From the NCBI GenBank assembly GCA_020047875.1, contig JAIFNE010000166.1:1-7729 (forward strand): a stretch of DNA of 7,729 nucleotides. The letters are read 5' to 3'. Under the pieces are notes generated by a model. That model worked only from the letters and a program-made list of their open reading frames with translations. It made no database searches and had not been told where the DNA came from. Below, piece by piece: positions 1 through 6,436 of this stretch. Positions within the stretch are counted from its first letter, which is position 1; each line of letters starts with the position of its first letter. Made by a program: the position numbers and the translations under genes. This DNA is from Hydrogenophaga sp. (GTDB lineage Bacteria > Pseudomonadota > Gammaproteobacteria > Burkholderiales > Burkholderiaceae_C).

Positions 1-2297
1 TCGTCGGTGATGTAACCCGAGGCCACGGCCACGGGCAGCGCGGGGTTGATGGCCAGCACCGCCCTGGCCACGTCGAGACCGGACATGCCGGGCATGTTGT
101 AGTCGGTCAGCAGCAGGTCGAAACCGCTCGGGTTGTCGCGCACCGCCTGGATCGCTTCGTCCTGGCTCAACATGCCGGTGACGCGGTACCCGCGGCGCTC
201 CAGCAGGCGGCGCACCAGGAACACCAGGGTGTCGTCGTCATCGAGGTACAGAACGTGTGGGGCTGGGGAATCAACAAGATCGGCCATGTGGGGCGGCTCC
301 GCAGAGTGGGCATGAGGCAGTGTGGGTGGCTGCCGTTGCGGTGGGGTGGCGGTGATTGTGCCCTCAGTCGAAGGCTGGGTGGCGCTTTGGGTGATTGCAG
401 TGTGGACGCCGCGCGTCGAAAGCGGCGCATCCGCCGCATCCTTGGCCTCAAAAGCGGGCGCCGTGGCCAGCGCGCCCGAGGCCACCGCGGGGAACCACAG
501 GGTGAAGGTGGCACCCTCACCCGGCCGGGTTTTCAGATCGATCAGGCCGCCCAGCGTCTGCACGATACCGAGCACCACCGCCAGCCCCAGCCCGGTGCCC
601 GAGCCCACCGGCCGCGTGGTGAAAAACGGCTCGAAAATGCGTTCACGGGTGGCGTCGTCCATGCCGCAGCCGTTGTCTTGTACCGCAATGCACACCGCGC
701 CGTGGTCGCCTTCAGTCACCAGCCCGGCCGGAATGCGGCGGTCGCCCGCTGGCAGCGCCTCAAGCCAGAACTCGACGCGCCCGCTGCCCGCCGCCAAGGC
801 GTGGATCGCGTTGGTGCCCAGGTTGAGCAGCACCCGGCCCAGTTGGGTCGCATCGGCCGAAATGAAATGGGACGGCAGGTCGGTCGGGCAGACCAGCTCC
901 ACCTGGGGTGGCATGGCCGCGCGCAGCAGCTTGCAGGACTCGTTGAGCACCGCCGCCACGTTGACCGGCACGCACTTCATGGGCTGCTGTCGGCTGAAGG
1001 CCAGAATCTGGCGCACCAGCTCACGCCCGCGCCGCGCCGCGGTGCTGATTTCGTGCAGGCTTTCGCGGGCCGGGTGGGTGGGCGAGAGGTCTTGCCGGGC
1101 CAGTTCGGCGTTGCCCAGGATGGCTGCAAGGATGTTGTTGAAATCGTGGGCCACACCGCCGGCCAGCGTGCCCAGCGCCTCCATTTTTTGCGACTGTGCC
1201 AGCTGTATCTGCAACTGGCGCTGTTCGGTCTGCGCCTGGCGCAGCGAGGAAATGTCGACGAAGGTCAGCACCACATGGCGCAGGCCACCCACGGCATCGT
1301 TTTCCGGGTAGGCGGTGCACAGCGCCCAGCGGGTCTCGCGACCGTCTGCAATCGGCATGCCCATGATGACGTTGGTGACCGTTTGGCCGGTGGCGAGCAC
1401 CCGCTCGAACGGCATTTCGTGCCGGCGCATGGTGCTCCCGTCTTCGCGCAGCAGCCGCCAGGCCGGCCCCAGCGGCTCGGGTAGGGCCGGATTGGCTCCG
1501 CCTTGGCTCCAACCCAGAAAGCGGCGCGCGGCGCTGTTGATCCGGACCAAGGTCTGGTCTGGACGAAACACGATGACCCCCGCGCTCAGGTGTTCGATCA
1601 GCGCCCGGGAATCGGCACCCTGTTGCACCAGCGCCAGGCGGCTGCGGTTGCCCTCGCGCTGCAGGCGTTCGGTCACCAGCGTGGTGTAAATCAGGGTGCG
1701 GGCGAGCACCGTGATCAGGAAGATGGCCAGGATCAGCGGCAACAGGCGCTCCACCGATGCCGGGTCCAGCGCCTCCACAAAGAAGGCCAGGTAGACGCCG
1801 GCCGCAAACAAGGCCCCGACCTCCAGCACCGTGTAACCGCTGAGCAGCCGCAGTTCGCGCTGATGGCGCTTCGGCCCCTGCCGGTGAATGTCCTGCAGCG
1901 TTTGCGCCGCAATGAACACCAGCGCAACAAACAGCAGCAGCAGCCTCGGGCCAGCCGAGGGCCAGCCGAAAAACAGCACCCCATTGATCGCGCCGTAGGC
2001 CAGGCAAACCCAGAACGCCTCTCGCAGCGGCAGGCGCAAGCCGAGGTGGCGGCGCAGGCCAAGCCAGGCCAGGACAGCGCCGAGCGTGGTCAGCAGATTG
2101 GTCAGCAGGCCCGGCACGCCCACCGGCAGGTGCAGCCAGAGCGCGGTGACCGGTATCGCCGAGCAGGCGACCGAGGCGGCCCACCAGCCTGGGCCGGGGA
2201 CCGAGGGGTGGCGACGTGACAGCGCCCACAGCGAATAGGCCGCCATGGCGCCCAGCGCAAGCCGGATCAGCAGGATGGTCTGTAGGTCAGTCGACAT
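1..2297 (-). CDS. Hybrid sensor histidine kinase with C-terminal receiver domain (3' end outside the window)
   Basis: A continuous reading frame starts at the ATG at 2297 and is still open at base 1, giving at least 765 residues. Residues 1-210 are hydrophobic with about six or seven membrane segments (roughly 7-27, 40-58, 64-81, 94-112, 118-135, 155-175, 185-205) and match no sensor family I can name. A PAS-like domain follows (about 228-350), then a short Gln-rich helix and the phosphoacceptor motif GGVAHDFNN with His384, of the NtrB-like HDFNN type. The ATPase domain shows the N box (Asn492, Asn496), the G1 box DNGCG (541-545), FEPFFTT (555-561) and the G2 box GTGLGL (567-572). A Thr/Pro/Ala-rich linker (604-670) leads to a receiver domain with acidic residues Asp686/Asp687, phosphoacceptor Asp732 in TDYNMPGMSG, and Ser760. 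The conserved final Lys lies beyond the window. Known biology of the family: autophosphorylation on His, then transfer to Asp. The signal and output are not visible. No good ribosome-binding site precedes 2297; TTG at 2306 is a possible alternative start. Confidence 0.93.
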   Translation of the reverse strand, partial: MSTDLQTILLIRLALGAMAAYSLWALSRRHPSVPGPGWWAASVACSAIPVTALWLHLPVGVPGLLTNLLTTLGAVLAWLGLRRHLGLRLPLREAFWVCLAYGAINGVLFFGWPSAGPRLLLLFVALVFIAAQTLQDIHRQGPKRHQRELRLLSGYTVLEVGALFAAGVYLAFFVEALDPASVERLLPLILAIFLITVLARTLIYTTLVTERLQREGNRSRLALVQQGADSRALIEHLSAGVIVFRPDQTLVRINSAARRFLGWSQGGANPALPEPLGPAWRLLREDGSTMRRHEMPFERVLATGQTVTNVIMGMPIADGRETRWALCTAYPENDAVGGLRHVVLTFVDISSLRQAQTEQRQLQIQLAQSQKMEALGTLAGGVAHDFNNILAAILGNAELARQDLSPTHPARESLHEISTAARRGRELVRQILAFSRQQPMKCVPVNVAAVLNESCKLLRAAMPPQVELVCPTDLPSHFISADATQLGRVLLNLGTNAIHALAAGSGRVEFWLEALPAGDRRIPAGLVTEGDHGAVCIAVQDNGCGMDDATRERIFEPFFTTRPVGSGTGLGLAVVLGIVQTLGGLIDLKTRPGEGATFTLWFPAVASGALATAPAFEAKDAADAPLSTRGVHTAITQSATQPSTEGTITATPPQRQPPTLPHAHSAEPPHMADLVDSPAPHVLYLDDDDTLVFLVRRLLERRGYRVTGMLSQDEAIQAVRDNPSGFDLLLTDYNMPGMSGLDVARAVLAINPALPVAVASGYITD
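297..300 (-). promoter_or_regulatory. Candidate internal ribosome-binding site before the receiver domain
   Basis: On the minus strand GGAG (300-297) lies 9 bases upstream of an in-frame ATG (287-285, Met671 of the kinase). Met671 falls just at the end of the low-complexity linker and ten residues before the receiver's first strand (HVLYLDDDD). A short stand-alone receiver protein could therefore be made from the same transcript. The motif itself is seen directly; its use is inference, and a four-base match can arise by chance in GC-rich DNA. Confidence 0.35.
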
Positions 2298-2465
2298 GCG
2301 TGGCAAACAACATAGGCAGGGGGACGATTGCAACACAGCCTGACCCAGCCCATCCACTGAGAAGCGCGGGCGGGTCCGGGCATTCATCCAGCGGCGCGCC
2401 CAGGCCCGCCGATGCAGTCACGGCGGGGACAAAGTGCACCCGCAGCCGCGCACCAAAATTGCCGC
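2298..2465. promoter_or_regulatory. Divergent intergenic region between sensor kinase and phosphatase-like gene
   Basis: This 168-bp gap must hold the promoters of two divergently transcribed genes unless either is read from elsewhere. I see no convincing -35/-10 pair. On the minus strand, TTGCAA (about 2332) followed by TATGTT (about 2314) is suggestive, but the spacing of about 13 bases is too short. The plus-strand frame of the phosphatase-like gene stays open upstream to an ATG at 2412, so part of the gap could be coding. The added 18 residues do not resemble the family, so I left them out. Confidence 0.4.
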
Positions 2466-3137
2466 ATGGGAATGCTTTACCTCGTGCGCCACGGCCAGGC
2501 TTCGTTTGGCGCCGCCGACTACGACCAGCTGAGTGACCTGGGCCAGCGCCAGAGCGAGCGCCTGGGCCGCTACTGGGCTGAGCGCGGTCTGCGGTTTTCA
2601 GCGGTCATCACCGGCTCGCTGCGCCGCCACACCCAGACCTGGGAAGGCATTGCAGCAGGCGCTGGGCAGACGCTGGCGCCGCTGGTGTTGCCCGGCCTCA
2701 ACGAATACGACAGCCTGGCGGTGATTCGCACGGTGCACGCCGCGCCGCTGCCCAAGCCCGACACGCCCGAGCACTACCGGCGCTATTTCCGGCTGCTGCG
2801 CGACGGCCTGGCGCAGTGGATGGCGGGCACGGTGAGCCCAGAAGGCATGCCGAGCTATGTGGACTTCGTGCGCGGCATCACCGACGCGCTCGACCACGTT
2901 CGCCGCGAACACCTGGGACAGCCGGTGTTGCTGGTCTCCAGCGGCGGCCCGATCAGCACCGCGGTGGGACAGGTTCTGGGGCTGAGCCCGGAGCGCACCA
3001 TCGAGCTGAACATGCGCATTCGCAACAGCGCAGTGACCGAGTTCGAATTCAGCGCCAAGCGCCACCGGCTGATGACGTTCAACACCCTGGCGCACCTGGA
3101 TGCGCCCGAGCACCGGGACTGGATCACCTACGCTTGA
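2466..3137 (+). CDS. Histidine phosphatase superfamily protein (phosphoglycerate-mutase-like)
   Basis: The product is 223 residues, a usual length for the family. The N-terminus MGMLYLVRHGQAS contains the hallmark LVRHG motif, so Arg8 and His9 are the expected phosphate-binding and phospho-accepting residues. The second conserved region, SLRRHTQT (51-58), supplies a further Arg, and Glu80 in GLNEYD fits the position of the usual acid. The second catalytic His, normally in an xHGG motif, is replaced: the sequence reads VSSGGPIS with Ser158-Ser159. The fold is clear, but substrate and even catalytic activity are uncertain. ATG 2466 was chosen because RHG motifs normally lie within about ten residues of the start. 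ATG 2472 is also possible, and ATG 2412 is less likely. No strong ribosome-binding site precedes any of them. No signal peptide is seen, so it is probably cytoplasmic. Its 3' end overlaps the convergent creatininase-family gene by 14 bp. Confidence 0.9.
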   Translation: MGMLYLVRHGQASFGAADYDQLSDLGQRQSERLGRYWAERGLRFSAVITGSLRRHTQTWEGIAAGAGQTLAPLVLPGLNEYDSLAVIRTVHAAPLPKPDTPEHYRRYFRLLRDGLAQWMAGTVSPEGMPSYVDFVRGITDALDHVRREHLGQPVLLVSSGGPISTAVGQVLGLSPERTIELNMRIRNSAVTEFEFSAKRHRLMTFNTLAHLDAPEHRDWITYA

Positions 3138-3963
3138 ACGCGATGTGGTTGCTCAGCGTGTCCGCCGGCAGGCGGTCGATCTCGGCCAGCAAGGCGGCGA
3201 GCGAGCGGCCTGCGGCGTCGATCAGCAGGCGACCGTTGTCGGCGGTGGCCGCGCCGGCATTGCCCACCGCGCCCTCGGCGTTGTAGTCCTGCATCTGCCA
3301 GCCCAGCTTGGCGCTTTTGCCGTTGCCCAGAATGGGGTAATCGGCGGCGCGGGCCTGTGAAGCCGAGCGGAAATAGCTGGCCTGGTCCATGCGCACCAGC
3401 TCGGGTTTGAGCGCCAGCATCATGGATGTCTCCACCTCGCCCGCGTGAATGCCGAAGCGGTGCTCCTCGGCGCTGAATCGCGCGTTCACATCGTTCTGCT
3501 GCGCATCGAGCAGCGGCAGGTTGAACCAGCTGACGCTGTAGACCAGCATGCCCAGCCGCGCGCGCAGGTCGCGCGCCACCAGATCCATCGCGCCCACCTG
3601 CCCGCCGTGGGCGTTGAACAGCACCAGTTTGTTCACGCCGCTGGCGGCCACGCACTCACCGATGTCGGTCCAGACGCGCATGAGCGTCTCGGCTTTCAGG
3701 GTCAGCGTGCCGGCAAAGCGCGTGTGTTCCGGGCTGAAGCCCACCGCCTGCGTGGGCAGAAAGAGGGCCGGCAGGCCAGGGGCGATGTGCGGCAGCGCCG
3801 CAGCAATCACGCCGTTGACGATGTCAGCGTCCACCGACAGCGGCAGGTGTGGCCCGTGCTGCTCGGTGGCGGCCACCGGCAGCACGGCGATGGCGCGCGC
3901 GGTGTCCAGCGTGGCGAAATCGGCGGTGGTCAGGTCGGACCAGAAAGGGGTCTTGTGCGTCAT
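3124..3963 (-). CDS. Creatininase-family metal-dependent amidohydrolase
   Basis: The product is 279 residues when started at ATG 3963 (MTHKTPFW...). The segment LPVAATEQHGPHLPLSVDAD carries Glu34, His36 and Asp45, the metal-ligand pattern of creatininase. The second signature, LFNAHGGQ (His119), and the third, HAGEVETSMM (His173, Glu176, Glu178), are also intact. The family hydrolyses cyclic or linear amide bonds using a two-metal centre; members include creatininase, the formylamide hydrolase ArfB and the mycofactocin peptidase MftE. Nothing next to the gene identifies the substrate: no creatinase, sarcosine oxidase, riboflavin or mycofactocin genes are in view, so I give no specific function. 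No signal peptide is seen, so it is probably cytoplasmic. The frame is open upstream to an ATG at 4032, but the extra 23 residues are Arg/Gly-rich and look non-coding. There is no clear ribosome-binding site at 3963. The stop codon lies inside the 3' end of the convergent phosphatase-like gene. Confidence 0.9.
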   Translation of the reverse strand: MTHKTPFWSDLTTADFATLDTARAIAVLPVAATEQHGPHLPLSVDADIVNGVIAAALPHIAPGLPALFLPTQAVGFSPEHTRFAGTLTLKAETLMRVWTDIGECVAASGVNKLVLFNAHGGQVGAMDLVARDLRARLGMLVYSVSWFNLPLLDAQQNDVNARFSAEEHRFGIHAGEVETSMMLALKPELVRMDQASYFRSASQARAADYPILGNGKSAKLGWQMQDYNAEGAVGNAGAATADNGRLLIDAAGRSLAALLAEIDRLPADTLSNHIAFKRR

Positions 3964-4155
3964 GGCAGCCAGTTTACGGCGCCGCCCGCCTGCCCAAGGG
4001 CCCGCTGGTTCGCGCCTGCACAGCCTTGCCACCGCTGAAACAACAGCGTCGCCTTATATTCTGGGGGTGGTACCCCGCGCCCGGAACTTGGGTGCCACAC
4101 CGCGCTCTCACCTGCCCGCGCCGCACCCCTGGCGCCTGTTTTGCCCTGGTTGCCA
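3964..4155. promoter_or_regulatory. Divergent intergenic region upstream of the DsbD-like gene, with two short inverted repeats
   Basis: This 192-bp gap separates the creatininase-family gene from the thiol-redox cluster. It contains the most AT-rich patch nearby, TTATATT at 4054-4060, which could be a -10 element on either strand. TTGCCA at 4026-4031 is a possible -35 for the plus strand, but the spacing to TATATT is 23 bases, too long for a standard promoter. Two dyads flank the AT patch: CGCTG/CAGCG (4033-4037 and 4044-4048) and GGGGT/ACCCC (4064-4068 and 4072-4076). They may be operator sites, but such short arms also occur by chance. Confidence 0.4.
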
Positions 4156-6372
4156 ATGCCCTTCGCTCTCTCACTGCCCTTGCGTGTTGCCCGCAGCCTG
4201 CGCTGGATGGTCGCGCTGCTGCTGTTCGCGCCGCTGTTCGCCACCGCGCAAAGCCTGGTTTCCCGCCTGACCGACACCACCGTGGTGCAAAGCGAGCAGG
4301 CGCGCGCCGAGTTGCTGGCGCACGCACCCGAGGGCGCCGGCCCGGGCAAGCCGGTCTGGCTGGGTCTGCAGATCACCCATGCGCCCGACTGGCACACCTA
4401 CTGGAAAAATTCGGGTGACTCTGGGCTGCCCACCGAGCTGCAGTGGACGCTGCCACCCGGCATCAGCGCGGGCCCCATCGGCTGGCCCACGCCGCGCAAG
4501 TTCCCGCTCGGCACCCTGGCCAACTACGGCTACGACGGCACGGTGCTGCTGCCGGTGCCGATCACGGTCGACCCCTCGTTCACCGGCAAAGAGATCGAAG
4601 TCAAGCTCTACGCCGCCTGGCTGGTCTGCCGCAAGGAATGCATTCCCGAAGAAGGCAACTTCACGCTGCGCCTGCCGGTGCAGGGCTCCACTGCGGTGCA
4701 CGGCCGGGCGTTCGAGGCCAGCCTGGCCGCCGCGCCGGTCGATCAGCCGGCCGGCGCCAGCACCCTGCAACCTCAGGCGCAGCAACTTCAGGTGTCCCTT
4801 GCCGGTCTGCCCGCCGCCTGGCGTGGCCAGCCACTCGAATTCTTCCCCGAAGCACCCGGCCTGATCGAGCCGGGTTCGCCTTGGACGCAGGCTTGGGACG
4901 GCGAGCGCTGGAACGCCAGCGTGCCACTCTCGCCGCACCGCAGCGAGAGCCCCAGCGCCGTGCCGCTGGTGGTGGCACTGGCCGACCCGCCCGGCGAGGG
5001 GCCGGGCAGCCCCGGCGTGCGGCTGGAGGCGCCGGTGCAAGGCAGCTGGCCGGTGGCCGCGCCGCTGCCGGCGGCCGCGCCGGATGCCCTGATCGCCGCG
5101 CTGCAGGAAAACGCCGCGCGCGCCGCCAGCGCACCCGCTAGCAGCAGCCCGCCCATCACCCTCTGGGCCGCGCTGCTCGGAGCACTGATCGGTGGCCTGA
5201 TCCTCAACCTCATGCCCTGCGTTTTCCCGGTGCTGGCGATCAAGGTGCTGGCGTTTGCGAAACACGCCGACGACCGCCGCGCCCACCGGGCCAACGGCCT
5301 GGCCTACACCGCCGGCGTGGTGCTGAGCTTTCTGGCGCTCGGCGGCTTGCTGTTGGGTCTGCGCTCGGCCGGTGAGGCCATCGGCTGGGGCTTTCAGCTG
5401 CAAAGCCCGGCGGTGGTGGCCACCCTGGCGGTGCTGTTCACCCTGATCGGCCTGAACCTGGCCGGCCTGTTCGAGTTTGGCCGCGTGTTGCCCAGCTCGG
5501 TGGCCAGCCTGCAGGCCAAGAACCCCACGGCCGACGCTTTCCTCACCGGCGTACTCGCCACCGCCATCGCGTCGCCCTGCACCGCGCCCTTCATGGGCGC
5601 CTCGCTCGGCCTGGCCATCGGCCTGCCCACCGCGCAGGCGCTCGCCGTCTTTGGTGTGCTGGGCCTGGGCATGGCGCTGCCTTATCTGGCGGCGAGCTGG
5701 TGGCCCGCGGTGGCGCACGCCCTGCCGAAACCCGGCGCCTGGATGAACACCTTACGCCAGTTCATGGCCTTCCCCATGTTTGCCACCGTGGTCTGGCTGC
5801 TCTGGGTGCTGGGCCAGCAAAGTGGCATCGATGGCGCGGCCGCGCTGCTCATGCTGCTGGTGGTGCTGGCGCTGCTGGTCTGGGCGCTGGGCCTGCGCGG
5901 CAAGGGGCGCGCGGCGCTGGCCGGCTTCGCCGCGCTGGGGCTGATCTGGCTCGGCTGGGCCATCGGCCCGAACGTGACGCGCCTGCAAGCGGCCAACGCC
6001 GCCTCCGCGCCCGTGGCCACCGCAGTGGCCGGCGTGAGCTGGGAGCCATGGAGCGCCGACAAGCAGGCCGCCCTGCTGGCAGAGGGCCGCCCGGTGTTCG
6101 TGGACTTCACCGCCGCCTGGTGCGTGACCTGCCAGTACAACAAGCGCACCACCCTGGCCGACGCCACGGTGCTGGGCGACTTCGCCGCGCGAGGCGTGGC
6201 GCTGCTGCGCGCCGACTGGACACGGCGCGACCCCGACATCACCGCCGAGCTGGCCCGCCTGGGCCGCAACGGCGTGCCGGTGTACGCGATCTACCGGACA
6301 GGCCACGCGCCACAGCTGCTCTCCGAGGTGCTGAGCGTGGACGAGGTGCGCGCCGCGCTGGCCCGGCTGTGA
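4156..6372 (+). CDS. dsbD: DsbD/ScsB-family transmembrane thiol:disulfide interchange protein
   Basis: The product is 738 residues. Residues 1-31 form a signal peptide (Arg-containing n-region, hydrophobic WMVALLLFAPLF, cleavage after ATA). A periplasmic region of about 300 residues follows, with a Cys158-x3-Cys162 pair (VCRKEC). The membrane domain, about residues 333-620, has one redox Cys in LMPCVFP (Cys355) and the other in ASPCTAPF (Cys475), as in DsbD. The C-terminal thioredoxin-like domain has the active site WCVTC (Cys656, Cys659). Known biology of the family: electrons pass from cytoplasmic thioredoxin through the membrane cysteines to the two periplasmic domains and on to oxidised periplasmic proteins. 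Compared with E. coli DsbD, the stretch between the N-terminal cysteine pair and the first membrane Cys is about 140 residues longer, and the N-terminal pair is spaced differently, which resembles ScsB-type proteins. ATG 4156 gives a proper signal peptide; TTG 4141 would add five residues. The ribosome-binding site is weak. It is probably co-transcribed with the redoxin and rhodanese genes. Confidence 0.93.
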   Translation: MPFALSLPLRVARSLRWMVALLLFAPLFATAQSLVSRLTDTTVVQSEQARAELLAHAPEGAGPGKPVWLGLQITHAPDWHTYWKNSGDSGLPTELQWTLPPGISAGPIGWPTPRKFPLGTLANYGYDGTVLLPVPITVDPSFTGKEIEVKLYAAWLVCRKECIPEEGNFTLRLPVQGSTAVHGRAFEASLAAAPVDQPAGASTLQPQAQQLQVSLAGLPAAWRGQPLEFFPEAPGLIEPGSPWTQAWDGERWNASVPLSPHRSESPSAVPLVVALADPPGEGPGSPGVRLEAPVQGSWPVAAPLPAAAPDALIAALQENAARAASAPASSSPPITLWAALLGALIGGLILNLMPCVFPVLAIKVLAFAKHADDRRAHRANGLAYTAGVVLSFLALGGLLLGLRSAGEAIGWGFQLQSPAVVATLAVLFTLIGLNLAGLFEFGRVLPSSVASLQAKNPTADAFLTGVLATAIASPCTAPFMGASLGLAIGLPTAQALAVFGVLGLGMALPYLAASWWPAVAHALPKPGAWMNTLRQFMAFPMFATVVWLLWVLGQQSGIDGAAALLMLLVVLALLVWALGLRGKGRAALAGFAALGLIWLGWAIGPNVTRLQAANAASAPVATAVAGVSWEPWSADKQAALLAEGRPVFVDFTAAWCVTCQYNKRTTLADATVLGDFAARGVALLRADWTRRDPDITAELARLGRNGVPVYAIYRTGHAPQLLSEVLSVDEVRAALARL

Positions 6373-6397
6373 CCGCGCCGACCCCAACACCGCCCAA

Positions 6398-6409
6398 CGT
6401 GACGTCACG
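6398..6409. promoter_or_regulatory. Perfect 12-bp palindrome CGTGACGTCACG, candidate operator
   Basis: CGTGACGTCACG is its own reverse complement, centred between 6403 and 6404. It lies in the 64-bp gap between the DsbD-like gene and the redoxin gene, 28 bases upstream of the redoxin start. Its location suggests a binding site for a dimeric regulator controlling a promoter internal to the cluster. No clear -35/-10 pair accompanies it, so it may equally be a chance palindrome. It is too short and lacks the T-run needed for a terminator. Confidence 0.4.
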
Positions 6410-6424
6410 CCTTTGCCACAAACC

Positions 6425-6428
6425 GGAG
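6425..6428 (+). promoter_or_regulatory. Ribosome-binding site of the redoxin gene
   Basis: GGAG at 6425-6428 is followed by an 8-base spacer and the ATG at 6437. It is the clearest Shine-Dalgarno sequence before any plus-strand gene here. It decides between ATG 6437 and the in-frame TTG at 6413, which lies upstream of it. Confidence 0.75.
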
Positions 6429-6436
6429 CCCGCCAA

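Noticed and set aside
255..1484. A long plus-strand open frame (about 409 residues) opposite the sensor kinase
   Set aside because: Its translation is Arg/Gln/His/Gly-rich with no domain, and the minus-strand frame here carries complete histidine kinase and receiver motifs. It is an antisense shadow in GC-rich DNA.
1021..2229. A minus-strand open frame of about 402 residues in a different frame from the kinase
   Set aside because: It is Arg/Ala/Gly-rich without motifs, while the frame from 2297 has membrane helices, PAS and HisKA motifs over the same bases.
2393..2400. Palindrome GGCGCGCC in the kinase-phosphatase gap
   Set aside because: An all-G/C 8-mer dyad is expected by chance in DNA of this composition, and nothing around it looks like a promoter.
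2412..2465. An N-terminal extension of the phosphatase-like gene from ATG 2412
   Set aside because: It adds 18 residues before the RHG motif that do not look like family sequence or a signal peptide, and no ribosome-binding site precedes it.
3964..4032. An N-terminal extension of the creatininase-family gene from ATG 4032
   Set aside because: The added residues are Arg/Gly-rich and non-family-like. Starting at 3963 places the metal ligands at Glu34, His36 and Asp45, as in creatininase.
4171..5718. A 515-residue minus-strand open frame opposite the DsbD-like gene
   Set aside because: It is rich in Gln, Arg, Gly and His with no recognisable domain. The plus strand encodes a complete DsbD-type protein with all six expected cysteines.
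6413..6436. TTG 6413 as the redoxin start
   Set aside because: The clear GGAG at 6425-6428 lies downstream of this codon and is correctly spaced for ATG 6437, which also puts the twin-arginine motif at the normal position.
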